Positions 1 through 8,854 of a stretch of DNA of 64,000 nt are shown here, in pieces. Location of the stretch: the NCBI RefSeq assembly GCF_007097245.1, contig NZ_VJZT01000008.1, positions 62,001-126,000 on the forward strand, given 5' to 3'. The notes beneath the pieces are model-generated. The model was not told the origin of the DNA and searched no databases. It saw only the letters and a program-made list of their open reading frames with translations. The DNA comes from Flavobacterium restrictum. Lineage in GTDB: Bacteria > Bacteroidota > Bacteroidia > Flavobacteriales > Flavobacteriaceae. Position numbers and translations under genes: made by a program. Positions within the stretch are counted from its first letter, which is position 1. Every line of letters starts with the position of its first letter.

Positions 1-1025
1 TTTCCTGATTTGTTCTTTTTGGTACTTACAATGATAACTCCTGGTGCTCCTCTAGAACCATAAATTGCAGTTGCCGATGCATCCTTTAATACATCGATTG
101 AGGCAATTTCGCTTGGAGGAATTTGGTTGAGTAAATCCATATTTCCTTGCACCCCATCAACCACTACAAGCGGATCATTTCCTCCAATTAATGACGAAAT
201 TCCACGTATTCTAATGCTTGGTGCAGCGCCAGGCTCACTACCCGTTTGCGTAATGTTGACCCCAGCCAATTTTCCCGAAATTAATTGCAACGGATTTACA
301 ACAGCACCTTGATTCATGTCCTTGGCAGCAATCGAGGAAACGGCACCTGTTACATCCTTTCTAGAGGCGGTTCCGTAACCCACAAGCACCACTTCCTTCA
401 ACTCGGTCGTGTCTGGAAACAACTGAATAACAGTGATGTTTTGATTGACAGAAATCTTTTTTGGTTTATAACCCACATACGAAACAACCAGATTGGCTTC
501 GCTGTTTTCAACTGTTATTTCAAAATTTCCATCTAGATCCGTAATGACGCTTTTCTTGGTCGCTTCTTCCATAATAGTGGCGCCAAGAAGCGGCATAGCA
601 TTCTCGTCAGTTACTTTTCCTTTGATTGTTTTTTTTACAAAAAAGATCGTGTTTGTTTTTTCGACAAGCGGTTTTATCAAAATAACTTGCGTGTCTCTAA
701 TTTTATAATCCGTAGCCGTTCCTTTGAATATTTTATTCAAAACGAGATCAATAGTTTCGTTTTTTACATTGATAGAAATTACTCGGTCTAGGTCAATGTC
801 ATTGATTTTGTAAATGAATCGAAAATCGGTTTTTTGTTCAATCGTTTCTAGAACCGTTTCTACCGTAGTATTTTTTAATTCTAAATCAACTTTTGTTTTT
901 TGGGCATACGTATTGGCTCTAATAGAGAAAATGGAGACCAAAAGGAGTAATGTCGTTAGTTTCAATTTTAGGTCATTTTGGAACAATGGAAATCGCATTC
1001 CACTGTTCTTTGGTTTTTTTTTCAT
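1..1025 (-). CDS. SusC/RagA-type TonB-dependent receptor, N-terminal part (runs off the window)
   Basis: Outer-membrane TonB-dependent receptor that would import a glycan or other large ligand, normally with a SusD lipoprotein. Only the first ~341 residues are in the window. The ATG at 1025-1023 is followed by a basic, then hydrophobic, signal sequence ending near TYAQ. Next come an STN (secretin/TonB short N-terminal) domain (~45-110), a carboxypeptidase-regulatory-like beta-sandwich (~120-205, GKVTDENAMPLLGATI) and the TonB plug with VGYGT, ISGKLAGV, IRIRG and AIYGSRGAPG, all typical of SusC. The STN domain is the part that signals to a FecR anti-sigma factor, which fits the FecR and sigma genes immediately upstream on the same strand. 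No SusD is visible, because the 3' side lies outside the window. Substrate unknown. Confidence 0.93.
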   Translation of the reverse strand, partial: MKKKPKNSGMRFPLFQNDLKLKLTTLLLLVSIFSIRANTYAQKTKVDLELKNTTVETVLETIEQKTDFRFIYKINDIDLDRVISINVKNETIDLVLNKIFKGTATDYKIRDTQVILIKPLVEKTNTIFFVKKTIKGKVTDENAMPLLGATIMEEATKKSVITDLDGNFEITVENSEANLVVSYVGYKPKKISVNQNITVIQLFPDTTELKEVVLVGYGTASRKDVTGAVSSIAAKDMNQGAVVNPLQLISGKLAGVNITQTGSEPGAAPSIRIRGISSLIGGNDPLVVVDGVQGNMDLLNQIPPSEIASIDVLKDASATAIYGSRGAPGVIIVSTKKNKSG

Positions 1026-1156
1026 AATTTTGTAAATAGATTGTATTTAATCAGTTAGGTTCAATCACTTATTCAATCGGAAATTGTTCGCAGCTTTTTC
1101 CGATTTTTTTTTATTCCGCAATAGTTAATGGGTCATTTTTATTCTTTTTTTAATGG

Positions 1157-2326
1157 TTATTTAATTAGTATTTGATCGTTTTTAAAGGTGTAATTGAGTC
1201 CGTGAATTTCGTTAAAGTAACTCAAGACTTTTTCTATAGGCACATCATCAAAACTGGCATAAAATTTCTCGTTGTCCAGTTTATTATTGTGATTGGTAAT
1301 GGTCACGTTGTAGTGTCGCTCCAGTTTTTTGGAAATGTCTTTAAAGCTCATGTTTCTAAACGTTAATCGCCCTTCCATCCAGGAAGTATAGACGCTTGTC
1401 ACCACGGCTTTGGTATCAATTACGCCACCAATTTTAGTAAAACTTCCTTTGAATCCGGGTTTCAAAACCGTGTTTTTGGCGGCATCAAATACTTCGTTTT
1501 TTTGATACAATCCCACGGAACCTTCTACTAAAACCACATCTGTAGATGGATCTTCGGGATAGCTTGAAACGTTAAAATGGGTTCCCAAAACACGGACATT
1601 CAAGTTATCCGCATTAACAATAAAGGGGTGTTTTTTATCCTTTGTAACGTCAAAAAAAGCTTCTCCATCCAGAAAAACTTGTCGGTTTTCGCCAGCTATA
1701 AACCGCACAGGATAGCGCAAAGTGGTTCCCGAGTTGAGGTGTACTCGAGTCCCATCAGACAATTGCAATTCAAATCGTTTTCCGTAAGGAATTTTGATAG
1801 TATTGTAAACCAATTTTTCTAGAGCCGTTTGAGTGTCGTATGTTATTTTATTTCCGTTGTGATTAGCGACAACATTCCCTTCGGAATCTGTGACTTTGGA
1901 GGTGTTTCCTGAAATAATTTGGACATCGCCATTGGCCAATTGCAACGTGATTTGATCACTACTGGCAATAATCGCCTTGTTGTTTTGATCCTTCAAACGG
2001 GTTTGATACATCCAGCCTACGCCTAACAAAATAGCAATGGAAGCCGCAATGGCTAGGTGTTTTCTATAAGGTATTTTTGGGGAGGTACTTGCCGTGTTCT
2101 CCATTTCTTTGCCATCCTTTAGTATTTTCGAAAACAATATATTGGCAGTTGCAGCATCCATTTGAGGCGTTTGAGTTACCAATGCTTGTATGTCCTCTAC
2201 CGTAGGAAATGCCGTTGTGAGTTTATTTTCTCTATAATAAGCAATGACCGCATCGGTTTCGGATGGAGAGCATTGGTTTAAAATAAATTTATGAAGTACC
2301 TTTTGTATTTCTGAATTTTCATTCAT
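1157..2326 (-). CDS. FecR-family anti-sigma factor
   Basis: Inner-membrane anti-sigma regulator of 389 residues. The cytoplasmic N-terminal part (~1-85) is followed by one transmembrane segment near 90-108 (AIAASIAILLGVGW). The periplasmic FecR domain (~175-285) has the family pattern YGKRFELQLSDGTRVHLNS and FLDGEAFFDVTKD. The end is a DUF4974/STN-like domain (~315-389, MSFKDISKKLERHYNVTI). It should hold the sigma factor at 2555-3118 inactive until the SusC receptor downstream reports ligand. The order sigma, FecR, SusC on one strand is the classic Bacteroidetes arrangement. Length is normal for the family. Confidence 0.95.
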   Translation of the reverse strand: MNENSEIQKVLHKFILNQCSPSETDAVIAYYRENKLTTAFPTVEDIQALVTQTPQMDAATANILFSKILKDGKEMENTASTSPKIPYRKHLAIAASIAILLGVGWMYQTRLKDQNNKAIIASSDQITLQLANGDVQIISGNTSKVTDSEGNVVANHNGNKITYDTQTALEKLVYNTIKIPYGKRFELQLSDGTRVHLNSGTTLRYPVRFIAGENRQVFLDGEAFFDVTKDKKHPFIVNADNLNVRVLGTHFNVSSYPEDPSTDVVLVEGSVGLYQKNEVFDAAKNTVLKPGFKGSFTKIGGVIDTKAVVTSVYTSWMEGRLTFRNMSFKDISKKLERHYNVTITNHNNKLDNEKFYASFDDVPIEKVLSYFNEIHGLNYTFKNDQILIK

Positions 2327-2506
2327 TTCGAATTGTTTTTTTGATCCTGTTATATATAATACAGCTGAAAGGGCGTTAGGTATTACTCAAACGTTGTAAT
2401 TTTTTTTGCTTTGGATAAAAAAAACACTCTAATTTGATTGATTTTAGAATTAAAAAATTGATTTACAGCACTTTAATTTTAAAATATTTTTTCAAAAAAA
2501 ATCAAA

Positions 2507-2534
2507 AAAAAATCACCCATTGAAGAGTGATTCT
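2507..2534 (-). terminator. Hairpin terminator after the sigma-factor gene
   Basis: Read on the minus strand, AATCACTC and GGGTGATT form an 8-bp stem (with one T-G pair) around a 6-base loop, followed directly by a long T run. It lies about 20 bases beyond the sigma-factor stop, so sigma and FecR may be separate or attenuated transcripts. Confidence 0.55.
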
Positions 2535-2554
2535 TGTTTTATACTTTTTTGGTT

Positions 2555-3118
2555 TTAAAAAATGCCGTCGTGAATTTTAAAAAAAAGCCGTATCGATTCG
2601 AGTGCTTTACTCATTTGGCTCTTGACGGTATGGACTGAAATGCCTAATTCTTGGCTGATTTCTTCGTATGTTTTTCCCTCCTTGCGAGACATTTTAAAAA
2701 TCTGCTTTCGTTTGGGTGGTAGTTGTTTTATGGCTTGTTTTTTTAATCTTTTGCAATCTTCTTCCCGAACGGAATAATCGCCTTGATTGTGTGATTTTTG
2801 ACTTTTGTAAAATAGTTCTTCTTTTAGAATCACATCATTGGCAGCTTTGCTCAAAAAATTGAACGCCTGATTCCGGGCAATGGTGAACAAATAAGATTTA
2901 AATGATTGCTCTAAATTGAGGTTTTCGCGGTGCAACCAAACTTTCAAAAAAACGTCTTGCACATTTTCTTCGGCAAGTTCTTTTGATTTAAGAATGCTAA
3001 TGCTATAGCCATAAATATCTTGGTAATAGGCGTCAAAAAGGGAACGAAAAGCGCTTTCGTTGTGGTTTTTGAGTTCCTTTACCAATAATTGTTCGCTATA
3101 GTTTTTGCTCTCTGACAT
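2555..3118 (-). CDS. ECF RNA polymerase sigma factor (Bacteroides expansion type)
   Basis: Extracytoplasmic-function sigma-70 factor of 187 residues, the usual length. Region 2 lies at ~20-90 (ESAFRSLFDAYYQDIYGY, then ENVQDVFLKVW and SYLFTIARNQAFNFL). Region 4 lies at ~125-180, with the helix-turn-helix TYEEISQELGISVHTVKSQ. It recruits core polymerase to a few surface-nutrient promoters, most likely that of the neighbouring SusC gene. Its partner is the FecR protein encoded just downstream. The start ATG at 3118 is the only one giving the full region 2. Confidence 0.95.
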   Translation of the reverse strand: MSESKNYSEQLLVKELKNHNESAFRSLFDAYYQDIYGYSISILKSKELAEENVQDVFLKVWLHRENLNLEQSFKSYLFTIARNQAFNFLSKAANDVILKEELFYKSQKSHNQGDYSVREEDCKRLKKQAIKQLPPKRKQIFKMSRKEGKTYEEISQELGISVHTVKSQMSKALESIRLFFKIHDGIF

Positions 3119-3235
3119 TAATTTATGGACTCTTTATTTTTGACCGAATAGAATGAGAAATACTCAATTTTAGCTTCTTAATCGCCTGATGAATGGGCAA
3201 ATATATAAAAATAGAATTCGTATTGCGTCAAAAAA

Positions 3236-3272
3236 ATAAAGCTTTCCTCCTAGCAAAAGAGAAAAGCTTTAA
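3236..3272 (-). terminator. Hairpin terminator after the ACT-domain gene
   Basis: AAAGCTTT inverted arms at 3238-3245 and 3263-3270, extended by a C/T-rich and G/A-rich stem, followed on the minus strand by ATTTTTTTG. It sits ~25 bases past the stop of the gene at 3295-3951. Confidence 0.6.
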
Positions 3273-3294
3273 AAAAGTAGCTTAATTTTTATAT

Positions 3295-3951
3295 TTAATT
3301 TTTCAAATCTTTGATCACTTTAAAGGCCACATCTACTTCGTTTTCGCTCACCAAAATAGTAAACTCATTTGAAGTCGAAATCACCTCGTTGATGATAATT
3401 CCTTCCCAAGCCAAACGTTGAAAAATGAAGTAATAAATCCCAGGAACAACAATATTTTCTTTGGGTAATTTAACCGTTATGGAGGCTAAATTTTCTAGTT
3501 TTTGAATGAGTTTTTCGCCAGCAAAATTTTTATCAACCAAGTGATTGACACTGTTACTAACCACAATGTTGGTCTCGTTTACGCCGCGTGATGAGGTATA
3601 AAAAATATCCGAAAAAGAATTAATATCCGTAATTAAATCTGCTTGTTTGGTCAAAACAGTATCCGATGCTGCAAAGGTATAATCCGTCAATTCCGAACGT
3701 ACGGTTATTTCGCCAATGTTTTTAATGACTTTGTTTATCTTATGATTGAGTTTAAAATCCAATTCCTCGGTAAGTCTTTTTAAAGACATTACCACCGCAC
3801 CTTGTTTTACTTCTTTGCCAAATTCACTTTCTAGTTCCGTCATAATATTCCGAGATAGAGAAGTCAAATTGATAATGCCAAGTGATAAAGCGTTTAATAA
3901 AAAAGGCTTTGTTTTGATGTAATTCTCTACAATGGATGAAACTGTTTTCAT
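3295..3951 (-). CDS. Winged-helix plus ACT-domain protein (aspartokinase regulatory-like)
   Basis: 218 residues with no signal or membrane segment. The N-terminal ~75 residues look like a small winged-helix module (PFLLNALSLGIINLTSLSRN, then GAVVMSLKRL). The C-terminal ~75 residues resemble an ACT ligand-binding domain (LASITVKLPKENIVVPGIYY, then GIIINEVISTSNEFTILV), like the regulatory part of aspartate kinases, but there is no kinase domain. Homologues in Flavobacteriaceae are usually left as hypothetical or aspartate-kinase-like. A small-molecule-responsive transcription regulator is one possible role, and this is inference. It is a single-gene unit with its own terminator. Confidence 0.65.
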   Translation of the reverse strand: MKTVSSIVENYIKTKPFLLNALSLGIINLTSLSRNIMTELESEFGKEVKQGAVVMSLKRLTEELDFKLNHKINKVIKNIGEITVRSELTDYTFAASDTVLTKQADLITDINSFSDIFYTSSRGVNETNIVVSNSVNHLVDKNFAGEKLIQKLENLASITVKLPKENIVVPGIYYFIFQRLAWEGIIINEVISTSNEFTILVSENEVDVAFKVIKDLKN

Positions 3952-4058
3952 AATAAATTAGGTGTTTTTACGTAGTTTATACTTAATTGACGCAACAAAA
4001 AGCGTTGCAAATATAATAAAAAAACAATTTGTTACAAATATAACATTAAAAAAATTTG

Positions 4059-4418
4059 TTAAAAATGATAAAAAGCATCTATAAGGTGCTCAATTACAAA
4101 AGATTTACCCTCTTTATGAATGGCAATGATGTCAAAACGGACGTCTAGGTCTAGGTTTTTAGAAATTACGTATTCGTCGACCGCTTTGACCAACAGCTGA
4201 ATTTTCTTGGGTTTTACAAAATCTTGAGGCAAGCCAAAGTCTAATGAGGAACGTGTTTTGACCTCAACAATTGCCAATGTATTTTCTTTTTGAGCAATAA
4301 TATCAATCTCCGCTTTGAGATAAGTCCAGTTGGTATCGAGAATGGTATAGCCGTCTTTTTGCAAATAGTCCACTGCCATTTGTTCGCCTATTTTACCCAA
4401 TTCATTGTGTTCAGCCAT
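4059..4418 (-). CDS. YraN / UPF0102 family endonuclease-fold protein
   Basis: 119 residues, full length for UPF0102. It has the restriction-endonuclease-like core: LGKIGEQMAVDYL near the start, then the acidic cluster in KAEIDIIAQKENTLAIVEVK, which supplies the D...E-x-K nuclease-type motif, followed by TRSS. The cellular role of YraN is not settled; a part in DNA processing is assumed from the fold. It lies on the minus strand downstream of the LD-carboxypeptidase gene, separated by ~115 bases that include a short palindrome. Confidence 0.9.
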   Translation of the reverse strand: MAEHNELGKIGEQMAVDYLQKDGYTILDTNWTYLKAEIDIIAQKENTLAIVEVKTRSSLDFGLPQDFVKPKKIQLLVKAVDEYVISKNLDLDVRFDIIAIHKEGKSFVIEHLIDAFYHF

Positions 4419-4474
4419 AGTATTATTGTGTTGGGGTTGGAAGTTAAGTGGTATGTGGTAGACGGTTAAACCAG

Positions 4475-4493
4475 ACAGGTTTTAAAAACCTGT
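4475..4493. repeat. Short palindrome ACAGGTTTT/AAAACCTGT
   Basis: A near-perfect 19-base palindrome in the gap between yraN and the LD-carboxypeptidase gene, flanked by short AAAC/GTTT arms. It could be a terminator-like hairpin for the upstream minus-strand gene, but it lacks a strong T tract on either side. Palindromes of this kind are scattered through flavobacterial intergenic DNA (recollection, not checked). Confidence 0.4.
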
Positions 4494-4532
4494 TTAGTTT
4501 CTAAAACCCGTAACTTACTAACCCATAACGCA

Positions 4533-5534
4533 TTATTCAAAAACTACCGTATTGCAGTCTTGATTCACGTCGAGTGTTACCGTGTTTCCCATAATCAACG
4601 CTCTATTGTCGTGAACATGACCTGCGGGAAAATTATACAAAACAGGAATAGCATATTTTTTGGTCACATCGTCTATAATTTCAAGAGCATTTTTTCCCCA
4701 CGGAATGTCATTGTCTTTCATTTCGGTCATACCACCTACAATAATTCCTTTGATGCTTTCAAGACAACCATTGCGCTGCAAATTCAAGAGCATGCGGTCT
4801 ATATGGTATAAATATTCGTCTAAATCTTCGATGAACAAAATCTTATTAGTGCAATCAATTGCGGATTTCGATCCCAATAAACTGTACAAAATAGATAAGT
4901 TACCACCTACTAATTCTCCTGTAGCTTTCCCAAATTTGTTCATAGGGAACGGATCTATTTCATAAGCTAGTGGCTCTCCAAACAAAGCAATTCGCAAGCT
5001 TTCAATAGATTCAGCTGCAGTTCTTGCAACGCTTATGGGCATAGTACCGTGTATGGATTTATAACCCATTGTGTTCAAATGGTTGTGTAATACCGTGACA
5101 TCACTAAACCCAATAACCCATTTTGGATGTTGCTTGAATTGAGTAAAATCCAATAAATCAATCATGCGAACCGTTCCGTAGCCTCCACGAACACACCAAA
5201 TTGCTTTGATATTGGGATTGTCCATTTGAGTCTGAAAATCGGCGGCACGTTGCACATCACTTCCTGCTAATTGATGATCATCCAGACCTATTGTACTCCC
5301 AATAACCACTTTCAAACCCCAGCTTTGCAACAAATCCAGTGTGGGTTTTAAGTTGTCATCAATGTTTTTTCGGGCGGTGGCAACAAGAGCAATAGTATCG
5401 CCTTTTTGTAAATAGGGTGGTGTAATCATTTTGGGTTGAGCTTGACTGTTAGTAACCTGAAAAACAAAAATAAGCACTACCAATGGGTACCAAACAAACT
5501 TGTTATTTATACCATAAATCAATTTGCGTGTCAT
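4533..5534 (-). CDS. LD-carboxypeptidase (peptidase family S66), exported
   Basis: Serine peptidase that removes the terminal D-amino acid from muropeptides (L,D-bond) during peptidoglycan recycling. 333 residues, with an N-terminal hydrophobic signal (VWYPLVVLIFVFQVTNSQAQ), so it probably acts in the periplasm; classical LdcA is cytoplasmic. Family landmarks are present: VRGGYGTVRMIDLLDF, the nucleophile elbow GFSD, the glutamate in LFIEDLDEYLYHID, and the histidine in NFPAGHVHDN. All three expected S/E/H catalytic residues are therefore seen. It is transcribed away from the exported endonuclease/exonuclease/phosphatase gene at 5667. Confidence 0.93.
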   Translation of the reverse strand: MTRKLIYGINNKFVWYPLVVLIFVFQVTNSQAQPKMITPPYLQKGDTIALVATARKNIDDNLKPTLDLLQSWGLKVVIGSTIGLDDHQLAGSDVQRAADFQTQMDNPNIKAIWCVRGGYGTVRMIDLLDFTQFKQHPKWVIGFSDVTVLHNHLNTMGYKSIHGTMPISVARTAAESIESLRIALFGEPLAYEIDPFPMNKFGKATGELVGGNLSILYSLLGSKSAIDCTNKILFIEDLDEYLYHIDRMLLNLQRNGCLESIKGIIVGGMTEMKDNDIPWGKNALEIIDDVTKKYAIPVLYNFPAGHVHDNRALIMGNTVTLDVNQDCNTVVFE

Positions 5535-5666
5535 GCCTTTTGTTTTTCGAATGAATCAAATAGAAATTTCTAGCTGATAGAAACAAAGATAAACAAATCA
5601 AAAAATATTTTATCGTTTCAAAATTAATTCGAGTATTTTTACAAAAGAGCTTTTAAACCAAATGCA

Positions 5667-6773
5667 ATGAATAGCAAAAAAATATTCTTTTTCGTACTCC
5701 TTTTTATAACCCTGAAAATAGTGGCACAACAAAAAAAGTATGCCATTCATACCATTGCCTTTTACAATTTCGAAAACTGCTTTGATACCATAAACGATCC
5801 CCAAACCAATGATGACGAGTGGACTCCAAAGGGAGCGCAGCATTGGACTTCTCAAAAATACCATCAAAAACTAGCCCATTTAGCCCAAGTGCTTTCACAA
5901 ATTGGCACACCCGAAAATCCAGATGCACCCACATTAATTGGCGGTGCCGAAATAGAAAACCAAACTGTTCTGGAAGATTTAATCAAGCAACCCCAACTTA
6001 TCGACAAAGAATACGGCATCATACACTTCGATTCACCTGATAAACGAGGAATCGACGTGGCTTTATTGTACCGCAAAAAACAATTCCAGCCCACAACGTT
6101 CAGTAACATTCCCTTATATGTATACCGAAACGAAAGCAAAATAACCGCAAACACCAAACCAGAATCCGACGAAAAAGTAGATGATATTCCTCAAATTAGT
6201 TCCCAAAACCATCGTGTTTATACCCGAGACCAACTCTTGGTAACTGGCTTTCTCGACGGGGAAGAAATAAATATCATTGTCAATCACTGGCCGTCTCGTT
6301 CGGGTGGCGAAAAAAAATCAAGTCCCTATCGTGAAGCTGCCGGCGCATTGAACCGCAAAATTATAGACTCCCTACAACGCATCAATCCCAATGCAAAAAT
6401 CATTACCATGGGAGATCTTAACGACGGCCCTTATAACAATAGCGTCAAGATAGCGCTTGGCGCAAAAGCCATAAAAACGGATGTCCCGCCTCTGGGAATA
6501 TACAATCCCTTTGAAGAAATGGCCAAAAAAGGAATGGGAACCATCGCCAATCGAGATGCGTGGGATATTTTTGACCAAATTATGGTTTCACAAAGTTTCT
6601 TAAAAACCAATTTTAGCAGCTTTCAATACTGGAAATCGGGCATTTACAACAAAGATTTTTTGATTCAAAAAACAGGACAATACAAAGGCTATCCGCTACG
6701 CCACTCCCCAACAGATATTGGGTTCAGCGACCATTTTCCTGTTTATATTTATTTGATAAAAGAGCGCAACTAA
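5667..6773 (+). CDS. Exported endonuclease/exonuclease/phosphatase family protein
   Basis: 368 residues with a signal peptide (KKIFFFVLLFITLKIVAQQ). DNase I-like fold motifs appear in order: FYNFENCFDT near 35, GGAEIENQTVLEDL near 95 (catalytic Glu), VNHWPSRSGG near 210, MGDLNDGP near 252 (Asp/Asn pair) and GFSDHFPVYI at the end (Asp-His). It is probably a secreted or periplasmic nuclease or phosphodiesterase. The substrate could be DNA, RNA or a phospholipid head group; the sequence does not decide. The downstream gene (3-hydroxyanthranilate dioxygenase) follows after ~60 bases. Confidence 0.9.
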   Translation: MNSKKIFFFVLLFITLKIVAQQKKYAIHTIAFYNFENCFDTINDPQTNDDEWTPKGAQHWTSQKYHQKLAHLAQVLSQIGTPENPDAPTLIGGAEIENQTVLEDLIKQPQLIDKEYGIIHFDSPDKRGIDVALLYRKKQFQPTTFSNIPLYVYRNESKITANTKPESDEKVDDIPQISSQNHRVYTRDQLLVTGFLDGEEINIIVNHWPSRSGGEKKSSPYREAAGALNRKIIDSLQRINPNAKIITMGDLNDGPYNNSVKIALGAKAIKTDVPPLGIYNPFEEMAKKGMGTIANRDAWDIFDQIMVSQSFLKTNFSSFQYWKSGIYNKDFLIQKTGQYKGYPLRHSPTDIGFSDHFPVYIYLIKERN

Positions 6774-6835
6774 TTTAAAAACACTCAAAATACTAGTATT
6801 GTCAAAAAAGAGTAACTTTATATTCAAAAAAAACC

Positions 6836-7375
6836 ATGTCAATAACAAAACCCTTCAATCTCACGAGATGGATCGACGAAAACCGTCATTTACTAAAACC
6901 TCCCGTGGGCAACAAAAATTTATACACAGAATCTGGCGATTATATCGTAATGATTGTTGCAGGCCCAAACGCCCGAAAAGACTACCATTACAACGAAACC
7001 GAAGAGTTATTTTACCAACTCGAAGGCAGTATCAAAGTCATCATTCAAGAGGACAGCATCCGCAAAGAAATGGAACTTCACGCTGGCGATATGTACCTGC
7101 ATCCGGCCAAAATCCCGCATTCGCCCGTGCGTTCCCAAGGCTCCATAGGTCTCGTTATTGAGCGCAAACGCGCCGGAATGGGCTTTACAGATGGACTGCT
7201 TTGGCATTGTGACAACTGCAATCACAAACTCCACGAAGTCTACTTTGAATTGTACAACATCGAAAAAGATTTTTTACCTCATTTTAGACATTTTTACAAT
7301 TCCAAAACCTTGCGAACCTGCACAAAATGTGGTACTATCATGGAAGCTGACCCTAGATTTACAGATCAAAAATAA
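6836..7375 (+). CDS. nbaC: 3-hydroxyanthranilate 3,4-dioxygenase
   Basis: Iron(II) dioxygenase that opens the ring of 3-hydroxyanthranilate, feeding quinolinate/NAD synthesis or tryptophan breakdown through kynurenine. 179 residues, the bacterial length. Metal ligands fall at the positions known from the bacterial enzyme: His51, Glu57 (YHYNETEEL) and His95 (HPAKIPHSPVRSQG). Arg47 and Arg99, which bind substrate, are also present. The C-terminal part has two Cys pairs (CDNC and CTKC), the rubredoxin-like second metal site of the bacterial form. No other kynurenine genes are nearby. The start ATG at 6836 matches the conserved N-terminus. Confidence 0.95.
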   Translation: MSITKPFNLTRWIDENRHLLKPPVGNKNLYTESGDYIVMIVAGPNARKDYHYNETEELFYQLEGSIKVIIQEDSIRKEMELHAGDMYLHPAKIPHSPVRSQGSIGLVIERKRAGMGFTDGLLWHCDNCNHKLHEVYFELYNIEKDFLPHFRHFYNSKTLRTCTKCGTIMEADPRFTDQK

Positions 7376-7559
7376 TAGTATTTTCAGTTTCATCAGGAGC
7401 TAATCCGGCTCTATGCTACAAGTCCTCGCCAAAAAAGGTGCGTTTCTATGCCCTAAAAAGAGCTTCCTTTGGTCACTTTTTTAGAACAAGAAACCCTACC
7501 TTTTTTGGCTCCGGGCTTTCCACTTCGATCCGGGCTACAGTTTACGGTAGCAACCAGCA
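7376..7559. other. Intergenic stretch between convergent genes, GC-richer and non-coding
   Basis: No convincing gene. The DNA from about 7393 is richer in G and C than its surroundings, with phrases such as GCTAATCCGGCTCTATGCTAC and GGCTCCGGGCTTTCCACTTC. It resembles a class of dispersed intergenic sequence I associate with flavobacterial genomes, but that is recollection only. The last codons of the minus-strand gene at 7560 abut it. Confidence 0.3.
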
Positions 7560-8522
7560 CTACAATTCAAGACGAACACCTTGTTCTGGAAACAAGAATA
7601 CGACGCCCAAATCATTCAGTTCTTGGAGTTGTTTTTTGATTATTTGGCTATTTTTTGCAGGTGGTTTCATGTGAGTGACAATAATTTTAAAACCTTTCAA
7701 AGTAGTATTCCCAGTCAATTTGGCCAGCAAATGCAGTTCTTGCATCAAATAATGAGGCGTTAAATGTCCAAACAAAAACGAATCCGGTTGCTCATTAGGA
7801 AACGAAACTTCTATAAAAATGGCTCGTAAGGATTTCTGGGCTATCAAGGGCGCAATGGCATTCCATAACAAACCCAACTTATCGCTTTTCTCTACCACAT
7901 CTGGTCCCGTATCGCCAAGATACAACACCGAATTTGTCCCATTTTGAACCAAAAAAGCCGTACTTTCAAACGGATTTACATGACTTAAAGCAAATGATTT
8001 TACCGTCATTGTGGTATTGGTAATTTTAGTTTGTTCACCCAAAGTAAGCGTTTGAAAATGATATTTTTTCAAAGGAAATCCAAGACCTTCATCACCAAAG
8101 TTCGCCCACGTTTGCCCATTAAAGTAATGGTTTTCCATCATTTCCATACATTTTTTGGTCGCATAAATGGTTTTTGAGGAATCGGCTGGCGAATTAATAA
8201 TCAAACCCGACACATGATCCAAATGCGCATGCGAAATGCAATATCCTTTGATGTATTTTCGCAGCACTTCATTCGCCGAAACAGTAAAAATAGCATTGGC
8301 TACCGCTTTTTCGATACCCACATGTAGCGTTCCCGCATCCAAACAAATATAGTCTTTGGTTCCAATGGGAGCCACTAAATAAGCCGACAGATTGCTCTCG
8401 TCAGTACCGCCTTTTACCCCCAAAGGAACCACTTGAAAAGCTGCTTTTGGCTCTTGTTGCGCCACCATTGGAATCGAAACCAAAATCAAAATTATCCAAA
8501 ATCGAGTCAAAAAAGTCATCAT
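7560..8522 (-). CDS. Class-II cyclic-nucleotide phosphodiesterase (metallo-beta-lactamase fold), exported
   Basis: Hydrolase of the metallo-beta-lactamase fold. The motif HAHLDHVSGLIINSPAD near residue 98 matches the class-II 3',5'-cyclic-nucleotide phosphodiesterase signature (H-x-H-L-D-H-x-x-G-hydrophobic-S-P) exactly. Further metal ligands lie in LSHVNPFESTAF, YLGDTGPD and GHLTPHYL. 320 residues with a signal peptide (FWIILILVSIPMVAQQ), so it would act outside the cytoplasm, as periplasmic homologues do. Substrate is likely cAMP or a related nucleotide. It is convergent with the dioxygenase gene, and the 3' end enters the GC-rich intergenic stretch. Confidence 0.88.
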   Translation of the reverse strand: MMTFLTRFWIILILVSIPMVAQQEPKAAFQVVPLGVKGGTDESNLSAYLVAPIGTKDYICLDAGTLHVGIEKAVANAIFTVSANEVLRKYIKGYCISHAHLDHVSGLIINSPADSSKTIYATKKCMEMMENHYFNGQTWANFGDEGLGFPLKKYHFQTLTLGEQTKITNTTMTVKSFALSHVNPFESTAFLVQNGTNSVLYLGDTGPDVVEKSDKLGLLWNAIAPLIAQKSLRAIFIEVSFPNEQPDSFLFGHLTPHYLMQELHLLAKLTGNTTLKGFKIIVTHMKPPAKNSQIIKKQLQELNDLGVVFLFPEQGVRLEL

Positions 8523-8854
8523 GAAAAGGGTTGTTTAAAATGAAATATTGTTCCCAAAATTACTGCCTTCTTTTGTAAATACAGTCTTTTTTTTGTAAAA
8601 TCAATGCAAACGATTTTTGAAATTTAAACAAACAACCAATTGATTAACTAGTACTCACATTCAAAAATTCACTTTCCAAACTTCAACTCTTTGCACCAAT
8701 TTTGTTTTATTTTTAGTCGCAAAACGAAGAGCGAGTTGCAAATTCTCTTACTTTTGGATTGTTTTTTTGATTTTGTAATCAAACCACAATCAAAATTCAA
8801 CTTGAAGTAGTATATTTACGAAATAATACAACAATTTTAACTAAAAAAGTTACA
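8523..8854. promoter_or_regulatory. Divergent intergenic region between the phosphodiesterase and ALDH genes
   Basis: 332 bases with no ORF of note. It must hold the promoters of both flanking genes. The best candidate is TATATTTA at 8811-8818, one base off the Bacteroidetes -7 box TAnnTTTG and 37 bases before the aldehyde dehydrogenase ATG. No good TTG -33 element is seen at the right distance. Nothing else was recognised. Confidence 0.35.
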
